The position numbers and the translations under genes were made by a program. This document shows positions 24,380 to 32,445 of a stretch of DNA of 64,000 bases, in pieces. Under the pieces are notes generated by a model. The model was given only the letters and a program-made list of their open reading frames with translations, did no database searches and was not told the DNA's origin. Source of the stretch: Cryobacterium zongtaii (GTDB taxonomy: Bacteria; Actinomycetota; Actinomycetes; Actinomycetales; Microbacteriaceae); assembly GCF_002909375.1 (NCBI RefSeq), contig NZ_PPXD01000018.1:1-64000 (forward strand), written 5' to 3'. Positions within the stretch are counted from its first letter, which is position 1. Each line of letters starts with the position of its first letter.

Positions 24380-24958
24380 TTACTCGACAACGACCATGTA
24401 GGCGTCGTGCGATTCGGCCCAGTCGGTAACCGCGGCCACCATCGCCTCTTGGTCGCTGGTGCCTGCTAGCCCGGTCCCGCCTGAAGCGTCGACGGAGGAG
24501 ATCGAGCCCCAATAGCCGAAGTCGTCCCGGTAGACGATGACGACGATGCGACCAAGCTCGTTCGCGTATGAGCTTGCGACCTCGCGGATGCTTCTCATGC
24601 CCGCAATGGGCGCAAACTCGTCGGCGGTCTGTGCCTGGGCCGCGCCGGGCGCCGCATCGGCGGCTATCTGGTCGATGACCGGCTGCGGGAGGGGCTGACC
24701 GGGTGTTACGACGACGACGGTGCCATCGTGGAGGGTGATGTCGCGGGGAGCGTTCATCGTGAGCACCTGCTTCTCGAACTCGGAGAGCTTGCCGTCCCCG
24801 TTCGAGTCCCCTTCGATTGGCGCGGAGGCCGCGGCAGTCGCCTGCGGGGTCCTGTCGGTGTCGGGCAGAAACGAGGCGTCCCCAGTGGTACAGCCGGTGA
24901 GCACGGCGAGCACGAGCAGGCCAGCGCCGGCTGCTGTGGCGGCGCGGATGGTGGTCAC
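24380..24958 (-). CDS. Lipoprotein with EF-hand-like calcium loop
   Basis: From a GTG at 24958 (GAGGGGG upstream) the product is 192 residues. It has a signal peptide with lipobox LTGC. A linker containing DSNGDGKLSEFE follows, a good EF-hand loop (Asp, Asn, Asp, Gly, Glu at canonical spacing) at about residues 52-63. The C-terminal alpha/beta domain contains GRIVVIVYRDDFGYWGS and SHDAYMVVVE. No enzyme family was recognised. The frame is open upstream to 25132, but that region is Arg/Pro-rich and non-coding in character. Confidence 0.7.
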   Translation of the reverse strand: MTTIRAATAAGAGLLVLAVLTGCTTGDASFLPDTDRTPQATAAASAPIEGDSNGDGKLSEFEKQVLTMNAPRDITLHDGTVVVVTPGQPLPQPVIDQIAADAAPGAAQAQTADEFAPIAGMRSIREVASSYANELGRIVVIVYRDDFGYWGSISSVDASGGTGLAGTSDQEAMVAAVTDWAESHDAYMVVVE

Positions 24959-25145
24959 TCGGTGGTCCCCCTCTAGCTGCACTGACCTGGAGGGTTGACT
25001 ACGCGGGCCGCTGGGGGCTTGCCTCCGAGGCGTGTGGCGATCTGTGGCGATTGTAGTCGTGGAGCCAGGGTCCGGATGCAGCTGGCCATGCCGGTGAGGG
25101 ATCCTCATACGGATACCCGCCCTCACTCCCATCAGTGGGCCGTAC

Positions 25146-26411
25146 TCAAAGCCCGGCGGCGCGGCTGACCTCGGCCAGGCGCTGCTCCAGGAAGGCGCGC
25201 TCCGCGGCGTTCGCCGTGAGCTCCATCGCGCGCCGGTACGACTGAGCCGCGCCGGCGGCGTCGCCGAGGCGGCGCAGCAGGTCGACGCGGGTGGCGGGAA
25301 GGTAGGGGTAGTCGGCGAGCCGGGGATCGGTCGCCAGCTCGTCGAGGAGCGGCAGGGCGGCGGCCGGACCGTCGGCGAACGCCACGGCGGCGGCCCGGTT
25401 GAGCGCGACCACCGGGGTGTTCCACACCGCCAGCAGCCGGTCGTAGAGGTGCACGACGCGCGGCCAGTCGGTCTGCTCCAGGGACGGCGCCATCGCGTGC
25501 ACGCCGGCGATCGCCGCCTGCAGGGTGAACCGCCCCGGTGGGCCGGACGCCAGCGCCCCGGCCGTCATCGTGAGCCCCTCCAGAATCGCGCGCTGGTCCC
25601 AGCGCGTCCGGTCCTGGTCGGCGAGCAGGAGCAGCCGGCCCTGCTCGTCGGTCCGGGTGGCCCGGCGCGCGTCGGTGAGGAGCAGCAGGCCCAGCAGGCC
25701 GCGGGTCTCGGCCTGCTCGGGGAGCAGCGCAGCGAGGGTGCGCGCGAGGTGCACGGCCCGGTCGCAGAGCTCCTCACGGACGAGCGCGTCCCCCTCGCCG
25801 GCCGTGTGGCCGGTGCTGAAGAGCAGGTGGACGGCGGTGAGCACGCTGTCCAGGCGCTCGGGCAGCTCCGCCCGGCCCGGAACCCGGTAGGGGATCCGCG
25901 CCGCGGAGATCTTCTTCTTGGCCCGGGTAATCCGTGCCGCCATCGTCGGCTCGGACACCAGGAAGGCCCGGGCGACGTCGGGCGTGGGAACGCCGCAGAC
26001 CAGGCGCAGGGTGAGGGCGACGCGGGCCTCGGGGGCGAGGGTGGGGTGGCAGCAGGTGAACACCAGCCGGAGCCGGTCGTCCGGCACCGCGGCGTCGGGC
26101 CAGTCCAGGTCGGCCGGGTCGTGCGGATCGACGGTCGCCGGCTCCACGAGCAGCGGTAGCTTGCGCCGGAGGGTGACCTCCCGACGCAACCGGTCCAGCG
26201 CGTGGTTCCGCGCCGCCGTGGTCAGCCACGCGCCGGGCCGCTCCGGGACGCCGTCCCGGGTCCAGGCCTGCAGCGCGCTGACGTACGCCTCCTGCGCGCA
26301 CTCCTCCGCGACGTCCAGGTCGCCCGCGACGCGCACCGTGGCGGACAGCACGAAGGCCCACTCGGAGCGGTGGGCCTGCGCCAGCGCGGCAGCGACCGCG
26401 TCCGCCTGCAT
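25146..26411 (-). CDS. ECF42-type sigma factor with C-terminal TPR-like extension
   Basis: This 421-residue protein has sigma-2 (SEWAFVLSATVRVAGDLDVAEECAQEAYVSALQAW, then PGAWLTTAARNHALDRLRRE) and sigma-4 (PEARVALTLRLVCGVPTPDVARAFLVSEPTMAARITRAKKKI). The long C-terminal part of about 200 residues (DUF6596 and TPR-like; AVHLLFSTGHTAGEGD, TRWDQRAILEG, GRFTLQAAIAGVHA) is diagnostic of group ECF42. In that group the extension is required for activity and the neighbour is a DGPF/YCII protein, as found here 32 bp upstream. ATG 26411 is chosen, and the frame is open further but overlaps the partner. Confidence 0.93.
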   Translation of the reverse strand: MQADAVAAALAQAHRSEWAFVLSATVRVAGDLDVAEECAQEAYVSALQAWTRDGVPERPGAWLTTAARNHALDRLRREVTLRRKLPLLVEPATVDPHDPADLDWPDAAVPDDRLRLVFTCCHPTLAPEARVALTLRLVCGVPTPDVARAFLVSEPTMAARITRAKKKISAARIPYRVPGRAELPERLDSVLTAVHLLFSTGHTAGEGDALVREELCDRAVHLARTLAALLPEQAETRGLLGLLLLTDARRATRTDEQGRLLLLADQDRTRWDQRAILEGLTMTAGALASGPPGRFTLQAAIAGVHAMAPSLEQTDWPRVVHLYDRLLAVWNTPVVALNRAAAVAFADGPAAALPLLDELATDPRLADYPYLPATRVDLLRRLGDAAGAAQSYRRAMELTANAAERAFLEQRLAEVSRAAGL

Positions 26412-26443
26412 GGCGGACGCGGTCGGCTCGTCGCTGGGAGCGA

Positions 26444-26800
26444 TCAGAACGGGTTCGTCGACGCGTCCACGAGCGGGCGAACCTCGACGCCGCCGCCGGG
26501 GGCCGGGCACAGCTTGGCGATCTCGACGGCGTGGTCGAGGTCGCGCGCCTCGACGATGTAGTAGCCGCCGAAGGCCTCCTTGGTCTCGACGAACGGGCCG
26601 TCCGTCACCGTGCCGCCACCCTTGATCGTGGTGGCCGTCGTCGTGGGCGCGAGCGCCCCGCCGCCCGCGAGGGACCCACCGAGCTCGGAGACCTGCTTGG
26701 TGAACGTGTTGTGCGCGTCGATCACCGCGCCCCACGCCTCGGGCGACGCGTTTGCGTAGAACGCCGGGTCTTCGTAGATGAGGATTGCGTACTGGGACAT
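26444..26800 (-). CDS. YCII/DGPF-domain protein, ECF42 partner
   Basis: This 118-residue protein begins MSQYAILIYEDPAFYANASP and contains the DGPF motif in TVTDGPFVETKEAFGGYYIVEARDLDHAVEIAKLCPA. DGPF-family proteins are small cytoplasmic proteins of unknown enzymology whose genes are regulated by ECF42 sigma factors. GGAGG lies in front of the ATG. It is transcribed first and followed at once by the sigma factor gene. Confidence 0.92.
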   Translation of the reverse strand: MSQYAILIYEDPAFYANASPEAWGAVIDAHNTFTKQVSELGGSLAGGGALAPTTTATTIKGGGTVTDGPFVETKEAFGGYYIVEARDLDHAVEIAKLCPAPGGGVEVRPLVDASTNPF

Positions 26801-27057
26801 GGAGCTGCCTCCTGCATTAGGTCGCGGGCCGGCCTGTCCGGCTCCGTCATTAACTACGACGAACATCCTGCCGCCGGATCGACAGCTAGACCTGGATTTT
26901 CTTCAAGATTTTTCCGGCGCCGCCGCCGCCGTGCGTGCCGGAGTCGGCTTTGCGTGCTGAAGTGCACTCTAGCGGCCCCACCTGACGCTCCGTCTCGCCG
27001 CGGAGCGGCGCGACGGGATGCCGCCCGCTGACGCCTAGATGTACTCGCCTGACACGT

Positions 27058-28053
27058 TCATGACAGTCGGCTGATCGGGGGAAGGCCTCTGATGGATGAG
27101 CGGCGTCGTCCAAAACCTGCAGATACCGCTCGTAAGTCTCGACGGTCACGTGGGGCGAGGGTGAGTTGGTGCCGTTGCTCGATGGAGCGACCCCATGCCG
27201 TTCCCGCGAGGATGAGGGCGACACCTAAATATCCAGTGACGGTCACGAAGTCACGAGCAATCGTAATTCCGATGATCACGGCCCAGACGGGCTCAGTTCC
27301 CAGGAGGAGGCTCACTCTCGACGGCGATGTTCGCCGGACCGCCCAGGTTTGCACCAGGAAGGCGAAGACTGTGCAAGCGACGACGAGGTAGAGGAACATG
27401 ACCGCGCGTCGCGGGTCGAGGTCGGTCAGGAAGTGTGGGATTGGGTCGCCGTAGAACAGTGACGCCACCGAAAAGACTGTCGCGCAGGTAACGAGTTGAA
27501 CCGTGGTGAGGTGAAGCGAGTCCATCGGTTTGTTGCCGGTGAGTTTAGACATCGACGTGACGTGGATGGCGCGCACGATTGCCGCAATGAGGATAAGTAA
27601 GTCGCCAAGGCTTGGCGTCTGAAAAGTGCCGTTGCTGGCGAGAAGTGCAACACCGATGACGGCGATCATTGCGGCAAAGAAGAATCTGCCGGGCAGAGGT
27701 CGACCGGATACCGCGGAATCGAGAAGAGGAGTGAACACGATTGTCAGGCTGATGATGAGGCCGGCATTCGTAGCTGACGTGTGGGCGATCCCGAAAGTCT
27801 CGAATGCGAACACTGAAGCCAACACCATCCCGAGGATCACACCCGCTCGCAGTTCGGCTGCAGTTACACGGTGCCGCCGGGCGGCCACGATTGCCGCCAT
27901 GAGGGCCCCGGCGAGCAGCATGCGCAGCGCGAGGAGTGCCACCACGGAATCGAGCGTGACTAGCTCTTTGGCCACGAGGTACGTCGATCCCCACGAGGCG
28001 GCGACTAAGAGCAGGAGTAGGTCGACACGGAATCGGCTGAGTGGAGCGGTCAT
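27058..28053 (-). CDS. DMT-superfamily (EamA) transporter
   Basis: This 331-residue protein has about ten hydrophobic helices arranged as two EamA repeats. It starts FRVDLLLLLVAASWGSTYLVAKEL, and the second repeat contains VSLLLGTEPVWAVIIGITIARDFVTVTGYLGVALILAG. Such proteins export amino acids, metabolites or drugs. The C-terminal 40 residues are polar and unusual for the family. It is transcribed divergently from a LysR regulator 73 bp away, which probably controls it. No A or B elements lie within this block. Confidence 0.85.
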   Translation of the reverse strand: MTAPLSRFRVDLLLLLVAASWGSTYLVAKELVTLDSVVALLALRMLLAGALMAAIVAARRHRVTAAELRAGVILGMVLASVFAFETFGIAHTSATNAGLIISLTIVFTPLLDSAVSGRPLPGRFFFAAMIAVIGVALLASNGTFQTPSLGDLLILIAAIVRAIHVTSMSKLTGNKPMDSLHLTTVQLVTCATVFSVASLFYGDPIPHFLTDLDPRRAVMFLYLVVACTVFAFLVQTWAVRRTSPSRVSLLLGTEPVWAVIIGITIARDFVTVTGYLGVALILAGTAWGRSIEQRHQLTLAPRDRRDLRAVSAGFGRRRSSIRGLPPISRLS

Positions 28054-28125
28054 TCCACCATCGTCCGGTTTGCTTTCACGTAAGACAAGAGAGAAGTTTC
28101 GTCATGGATGGTTTAGTTTGAACTT

Positions 28126-29043
28126 ATGGAACTGGGTCAGCTTCGCGCCCTAAGAGAGTTGGGTGACCGGGGCAGTATTACCGCCGTCGCTGCGGCGCTG
28201 TACGTCACGCCGTCGTCGGTCTCGCAACAGATCAGCGCCTTGCAACGTCACTCGGCCGCACCGTTGACTTACAGGGACGGACGGCGGACAGCGCTCACCG
28301 ACGCAGGGCGCGCCCTGGCGATGGCGGCGATCGACGTGGAAGTGGCGCTCGAACGTGCCCAGCAGGCAGTGGCCCGCTTCCAAGACGATCGCTTGGGCGC
28401 CGTTTCAGTGGCGGCTTTCCATAGCGTGGGCCTTGCGGTCTTTGGCGCCCTGATCGCCGCATGTGGCAGTCCAGATCAGCCCGATGTACGGCTGAGTGAT
28501 TTCGACGTAGCCCAGGAGGAATTTCCCCCTCTCACGGCCGATCACGATCTTGTCCTTGCGCACAGGCTGGTCGGTAGCCCGTCGTGGCCGGGGTCGGTGC
28601 GTGTGGAACCGCTCCTGTACGAGCCTCTGGATATCGCTATCCGACAAGATCACCCCCTCGCAGCGAAAGCCGCGATCCAACCGGCAGACCTTCAGGACGA
28701 AGCATGGATCGCTGTACATGAAGGATTCCCGCTCAAGCAGGCTCTCTCAGTAATCTCAGGAATCGGTGGGAGTGAGGCGCGCATCCTGCACCGGATCAAC
28801 GAGTTCTCCGTAGCTGCCGCAGTTGTCGAAGCGAGCGGTTGCATCGCGCTCATGCCCCGATACACGACCAACATCCGCGACCACCCGGATCTGGTCCTTC
28901 GTCCGCTCGCCCACCCTGGGCTGGGCCGGCACATCGACTGCCTTGCTCGACCGGAAACTCTGGAGCGAAACAACGCAAAGGCGGTCCTTTCACAGGTCAG
29001 GGCCATAGCAACGGCCCTCACCCAAAGACCGCCCGGCGTCTAG
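28126..29043 (+). CDS. LysR-family transcriptional regulator
   Basis: This 305-residue protein begins MELGQLRALRELGDRGSITAVAAALYVTPSSVSQQISALQ, the LysR winged helix. It continues with a periplasmic-binding-protein-like effector domain (LGAVSVAAFHSVGLAVFGALIAA, LLYEPLDIAIRQDHPLA, VAAAVVEASGCIALMPRY). It is divergent from the EamA transporter gene. The 72 bp between them is the expected operator region, with an AT-rich stretch and no obvious alternative promoter. Confidence 0.92.
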   Translation: MELGQLRALRELGDRGSITAVAAALYVTPSSVSQQISALQRHSAAPLTYRDGRRTALTDAGRALAMAAIDVEVALERAQQAVARFQDDRLGAVSVAAFHSVGLAVFGALIAACGSPDQPDVRLSDFDVAQEEFPPLTADHDLVLAHRLVGSPSWPGSVRVEPLLYEPLDIAIRQDHPLAAKAAIQPADLQDEAWIAVHEGFPLKQALSVISGIGGSEARILHRINEFSVAAAVVEASGCIALMPRYTTNIRDHPDLVLRPLAHPGLGRHIDCLARPETLERNNAKAVLSQVRAIATALTQRPPGV

Positions 29044-29105
29044 AACCGGTGTCGCGTGGGGAGTTCCTCTTGTAGGGAACGTCACGACAGTGGCCAATTC
29101 ACTCT

Positions 29106-29204
29106 TGTCTCGTAACCTCCGTGTGACCGCCTGTTCGAGCGTCGTGCATCAGGTCACTTGTCTCGTATCTGGACCTGTCTCGCATCCGGTGGGGTTACAA
29201 GACA
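29106..29204 (+). repeat. Element B with partial A
   Basis: TGTCTCGTAACCTCCGTGTGA (29106-29126) is the left half of an A element whose palindrome is lost. B is 29159-29204 (TGTCTCGTATC, TGTCTCGCATCCG, then a slightly extended centre and GGGGTTACAAGACA). It marks the resumption of the array after the interruption. Confidence 0.82.
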
Positions 29205-29348
29205 CGAAATCATGTCGCAGATAATGCACCCTTACATCCCGACCGATTACCGACCGCCCATTGGGCAAGGTCGGTGGTCCGAATTCGGCCGCAGAACTGG
29301 CTCTGCGCGACTGTGCCCCAGTTCACACCCGTACCGTAGCCTCGAATC

Positions 29349-29780
29349 GTGATTGAGGAGCACCCTGTAAGTGGAAGTGACGGCCGGTACCGCCGCGTGG
29401 TCGACCCGGGGACGCAGATTGAGATACTCGTGCCCGCGGAAATCCCAGACGATCGCGCCGTCGACCATGCCCGGCGGGAGCAAGCAGGCGAGCTGCACCG
29501 GATCCGGTTCTTCCTGGACTGGGGCCATGACTATCCGTTATGGGAGAGCTTCACTGACAAGTACGCCATAGAGCCGGACGATTATGGCATCTCATCTGAA
29601 CTGGGCCGACGCCTCAACGACTGGTCGCTTTTCTGGCAATGTCACTTTGACCCGTTTGACGGCTGGGACGAATCCAGGAATCAGACTCGATGGTTGGCGA
29701 CGGGAGATGAGTTAGTGCGTCTGCTTGAGGTTGAGGTCTACGACATCGCGGTGGTTTTGCCCCAATTCCGCCCCAGCTGA
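29349..29780 (+). CDS. Hypothetical cytoplasmic protein
   Basis: This 143-residue acidic protein starts at GTG with no signal or membrane segments. Segments such as RIRFFLDWGHDYPLWESFTDKYAIEPDDYGISSELGRRLNDWSLFWQCHFDPFDGWDE are rich in Trp/Asp/Phe and look well conserved. I do not recognise the family. The upstream 140 bp contain no repeat box. Immunity-protein-like families can have this composition, but there is no toxin nearby to support that. Confidence 0.65.
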   Translation: MIEEHPVSGSDGRYRRVVDPGTQIEILVPAEIPDDRAVDHARREQAGELHRIRFFLDWGHDYPLWESFTDKYAIEPDDYGISSELGRRLNDWSLFWQCHFDPFDGWDESRNQTRWLATGDELVRLLEVEVYDIAVVLPQFRPS

Positions 29781-29865
29781 AGAAATCGCGTGCTGGAGGC
29801 TCTGGTGCAACTGTTCGCCGTAGCGCGCTCGAGATCGCTATTTGCGGAATCTTAACTCGAACACA

Positions 29866-29900
29866 CGAGACGCCTCACAAGCCATCGGATGCGGTACAGA
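29866..29900 (+). repeat. Degenerate element A
   Basis: CGAGACGCCTCACAAGCCATCGG followed by ATGCGGTACAGAC retains box 2, the centre and a decayed reverse box. It is supported by position between two genes in the same orientation as the others. Confidence 0.4.
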
Positions 29901-29986
29901 CGAGCAACACGGCATGCTGAGGCCATGCCCAGTCGCACGCAGGGTGCACGCTCATCGACAACCAAAGCGCGCTCACCGTCGAGGCA

Positions 29987-30178
29987 GTGGTGAATGCTGA
30001 GTACGAACCGGATGCCACGACCAATCCTCAGGATGTCACCGCGGATAAATGCGGAGCAACCGTTGACTGCGTCGAGGCCTTCGCGAGTCATGACGCCCAC
30101 ATAGAAAGTCAACGGTGGGCGATGGAAGCGCTCGCTGGGACTTGGCAAGACTACGAGGGAACCTTCCCCGCACGGTAG
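29987..30178 (+). pseudogene. Gene fragment, function unknown
   Basis: The frame is open from 29921 to a TAG at 30178 and reads CTLIDNQSALTVEAVVNAEY, then DATTNPQDVTADKCGATVDCVEAFASHDAHIESQ. It ends with WAMEALAGTWQDYEGTFPAR. Cys spacing and composition resemble the mature part of an exported protein, but no signal peptide or convincing start is present. It is probably the remains of a lipoprotein gene between a degenerate element and element A copy 16. Confidence 0.35.
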
Positions 30179-30196
30179 ACGCCCGAAGCCGCGGGG

Positions 30197-30240
30197 TGTC
30201 GCGTAACTTCTGTGTCGCGTGTCCCATCGGATACGAGACA
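30197..30240 (+). repeat. Element A, copy 16, fused to a recombinase remnant
   Basis: Boxes: TGTCGCGTAACT, TGTCGCGTGTCCC, centre AT, reverse GGATACGAGACA. Box 1 and box 2 share the CGCG variant. The recombinase-derived sequence begins six bases after its end. Confidence 0.88.
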
Positions 30241-30245
30241 TCAGA

Positions 30246-30352
30246 GGTCGGCCGCCAAGGTCCTTGCCGGCGTCGCGGTGTTTGCACGTCTGGGTCGCTT
30301 GGCCCAGCCGGTCCAGAGTCGCGATTACGAGAGTGAATCGCCGGGCACAGCC
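30246..30352 (-). pseudogene. Deleted remnant of the small serine recombinase gene
   Basis: Two blocks match the intact recombinase gene in the same order and orientation. Bases 30246-30280 (GGTCGGCCGCCAAGGTCCTT and onward) correspond to about 2510-2545. Bases 30300-30350 (GGCCCAGCCGGTCCAGAGTC and onward) correspond to about 2742-2785. The roughly 190 bp between them in the intact gene is deleted. On the minus strand the second block reads VIATLDRLGQAT, keeping the unusual Gln. The N-terminal catalytic Ser region and the C-terminal helix-turn-helix are absent. Confidence 0.85.
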
Positions 30353-30354
30353 AC

Positions 30355-30813
30355 TTACCGCGATCCACTCTCGCCGTCATTGCGCAGAGAGTGGATCATG
30401 CTCTGCAGGATTCTGTGCGCACCGGACTGCTCTTCTTGGGTCATGCCGCCCAGCATCCTGACCTCGACGGATCGGACCGCAACGGTCGCCTTCTCGAGGC
30501 TCCGTCGACCGCGTGGCGTGAGCTGCGCGGGAAGGACTTTACCAACGCGGGCCTCCGCCGGCCGGGTCACGTCTCCGTCTCGTTCCAAGGCTTGCAGCAG
30601 CACATTCATCGATTGCCGCGTCACGAACGCTCCTCGCGCGAGCTCGGAATTGGACAGGCCCGGGCGCTGTGCGAGCAATTCGAGGCAGGAGTAGTGCGTC
30701 ACGCTCATTCCGAGCGGGCGCAGTACTGTCTCCATGGCGGCGCGGAGGCCGCTCGAGGCCTCTTTCAGCAGGTAGCCCAGTGACGTCTCCAGGTCTATAC
30801 CGTCTTGACTCAT
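30355..30813 (-). CDS. MarR-family transcriptional regulator
   Basis: From MSQDGIDLETSLGYLLKEAS the protein has 152 residues. The MarR winged helix is clear: LGMSVTHYSCLELLAQRPGLSNSELARGAFVTRQSMNVLLQALERDGDVTRP, then GKVLPAQLTPRGRRSLEKA. The dimer helix is MTQEEQSGAHRILQSMIHSL. The open frame continues to 31473, but it overlaps the divergent VOC gene. Two inverted repeats just upstream are the probable operators. It is divergent from and likely controls the VOC-family gene. Confidence 0.92.
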   Translation of the reverse strand: MSQDGIDLETSLGYLLKEASSGLRAAMETVLRPLGMSVTHYSCLELLAQRPGLSNSELARGAFVTRQSMNVLLQALERDGDVTRPAEARVGKVLPAQLTPRGRRSLEKATVAVRSVEVRMLGGMTQEEQSGAHRILQSMIHSLRNDGESGSR

Positions 30814-30856
30814 GTCAGTATTTTGACATACATTGGTCTGTGTCAGATAACTGACA
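30813..30856. promoter_or_regulatory. Twin MarR-type operators in the divergent promoter
   Basis: TGTCAGTATTTTGACA (30813-30828) and TGTCAGATAACTGACA (30841-30856) are two 16 bp inverted repeats with the same TGTCAN6TGACA core, 28 bp centre to centre. They span the region between the MarR start and the VOC gene, as expected for autorepression plus control of the divergent gene. Confidence 0.75.
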
Positions 30857-30882
30857 CTGTCGCAACTGAAAGTAGCATCCCC

Positions 30883-31251
30883 ATGCCCGTAACCGGCCCT
30901 GACTTCATCTCCCTTCAAGCTCGCGATCTCGCCGCGTCGCAGGCGTTCTACGAGCAGTACCTCGGCCTCGTTCGCTCGCAGACGGGCCCACCCCATGCTG
31001 TCGTCTTTGAGACGACCCCGATCGCGTTTGCGCTTCGAGACATCGTTCCCGGCACCGATCTCGCGTCCGTTGCTCAGCCCGGTATCGGGGCCGCGATCTG
31101 GCTCCACGCCACCGACGTCCAAGCCATCCACGACGCTCTCGTCGCCGACGGCCACACGATCGTCTCGGCCCCGATCGACGGCCCTTTCGGTCGAACCTTC
31201 ACCTTCTCCGACCCCGACGGCTACCAGGTCACCCTCCACGACCGGCCCTAA
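30883..31251 (+). CDS. VOC-family (glyoxalase/bleomycin-resistance-like) protein
   Basis: This 122-residue protein begins MPVTGPDFISLQARDLAASQAFYEQYLGL, the usual first beta-alpha unit of the vicinal-oxygen-chelate fold. It ends GRTFTFSDPDGYQVTLHD, the canonical closing motif. A single VOC domain of this size can be a glyoxalase-like enzyme or a drug-binding protein, and the ligand is not predictable. The ATG at 30883 lies downstream of both MarR operators, and the frame is open back to 30805. Confidence 0.87.
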   Translation: MPVTGPDFISLQARDLAASQAFYEQYLGLVRSQTGPPHAVVFETTPIAFALRDIVPGTDLASVAQPGIGAAIWLHATDVQAIHDALVADGHTIVSAPIDGPFGRTFTFSDPDGYQVTLHDRP

Positions 31252-31342
31252 GGCGCCGAACGCCGCCGCACGGCTGGTGACCCGCAAACTAGGCGGGGAC
31301 AGCGCCTCAGCATTCGGAGCGCTCGCTGAGCGTGCGGCGTGA

Positions 31343-31456
31343 GTGTCACCAACGTCATGCCTCAGTACACCTAAACGGCACTCCAGCCGGATCGACGAGC
31401 GGCACTTCACTTGTCTCGTATCTGGACTTGGCTCGCATCCGTAGGGGTTGCGGACA
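31343..31456 (+). repeat. Degenerate composite element A+B
   Basis: The A part is GTGTCACCAACGTCATGCCTC (31343-31363). The spacer end is ATCGACGAGCGGCACTTCACT. B is 31412-31456 (TGTCTCGTATC, TGGCTCGCATCCG, TA, GGGGTTGCGGACAA). It accounts for most of the 31252-31588 gene-free interval. Confidence 0.75.
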
Positions 31457-31588
31457 ACGGATGACGTGCTCAAGCTCGTGCGTATGGTGTCCCGCCATCT
31501 GGCTTATTCTCGGGACGGTCAAAACTTGTACCGTCGTAATCCGGCAGGCGCGGAACCGCCTGGCTCCGGGCGATGAGTTGAAAGTCAG

Positions 31589-32245
31589 TTACGTGGCGAG
31601 CCACGAGGGGTCGGAAAACAGTTCTTGCAGCTCTTGGACAAGGCGAGCGGTGTGGAAACCGTCAGCGGCCGCATGGTGCACCTGAATGGCGACGGGCATC
31701 GTGGTTCGCCCCCCAGACTCCCTGTACCGACCCAGGGTGAATATCGGCAGAAGATGCTTCCAACCGTCGCGTATCTGCAGGCTGAACCCAGTGAACGACG
31801 TCCACGGAACGCTTGATATATCAAACACATTTGCGGGCATGTCTGGTTGCGGCTGAAACGACGTGGAGGTGCGGTATCTGGCCAAGACGTCGGCCGCGTG
31901 TTCATGGAAGGTAAAGAAGTCGGCGTGAAAGGGAGACCAGACGTTTGAGAACGTCTCTCGCTCGGGATTGAAGACGGTGAATGCAGGGTGAACGATGTCC
32001 CAGGTCGCCGGGCCGTTCCCCTCAGTGAGGGTCATCCGGAATTCAACGTGACTATTCACTACTGACGCGATGGCCCACATCTGCGCGATATAGCTCTTCC
32101 ATGGACGGACACGAAGCGCCGCTACCAACTCTGTGACATCGAGTTCGACCGTGATGGCATAAGTGCACTCGACGCGGGTGAGGTAGTGCTCGAAGTGCTC
32201 CCGCCGAGGCCAATTGTGCATATCGATCGCACGTGTATGTGTCAT
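31589..32245 (-). CDS. Chloramphenicol acetyltransferase, type A family
   Basis: This 218-residue protein is the normal length for trimeric CAT enzymes, which inactivate chloramphenicol with acetyl-CoA. The catalytic segment is VAIQVHHAAADGFHTARLVQELQELF (His191 as general base; HHxxxDG motif). The N-terminal part has FEHYLTRVECTYAITVELDVTELV, and TWDIVHPAFTVFNPERETFSNVWSPFHADFFTFH is typical of the substrate channel. The start MTHTRAIDMHNW fits family N-termini. It lies after a degenerate composite in the decayed right part of the array. Whether the enzyme acts on chloramphenicol or another alcohol is not certain. Confidence 0.88.
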   Translation of the reverse strand: MTHTRAIDMHNWPRREHFEHYLTRVECTYAITVELDVTELVAALRVRPWKSYIAQMWAIASVVNSHVEFRMTLTEGNGPATWDIVHPAFTVFNPERETFSNVWSPFHADFFTFHEHAADVLARYRTSTSFQPQPDMPANVFDISSVPWTSFTGFSLQIRDGWKHLLPIFTLGRYRESGGRTTMPVAIQVHHAAADGFHTARLVQELQELFSDPSWLAT

Positions 32246-32445
32246 GCTCTCGAGCCTAAGTCGGGTAGGCAGCTCCACCGGTCGGCTACGTGGTCGGCAG
32301 CGTCGGGCTGGCTTTCGTCTGGCTGTTGGGGGCTCTCTCTTTCTCCGCACCCGGCGGCCAACGCCGCGCGTGGGGAGTGTGTGCCGGCCCGCAGCACTCT
32401 GGGCAGGTGACGCCAGGGCGCAATAGGGTGGGCGGATGAACTGTG

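Noticed and set aside
23263..24429. Long plus-strand frame across the MerR gene
   Set aside because: Antisense to a clear MerR regulator. Only the short part before 23262 looks protein-like and is reported as a fragment.
4034..30240. Elements A/B as a CRISPR array
   Set aside because: Repeats are separated by 0.1-2.6 kb of coding DNA, not 30-40 bp spacers, and no cas gene is present.
4034..31456. Elements A/B as classical integron attC sites
   Set aside because: The arms read GTCTCG...CGAGAC and lack the RYYYAAC and GTTRRRY cores. No tyrosine integrase gene is in the window.
4034..31456. Elements A/B as intrinsic transcription terminators
   Set aside because: No T-tract follows the stems, copies lie both upstream and downstream of genes regardless of strand, and some modules have two palindromes in a row.
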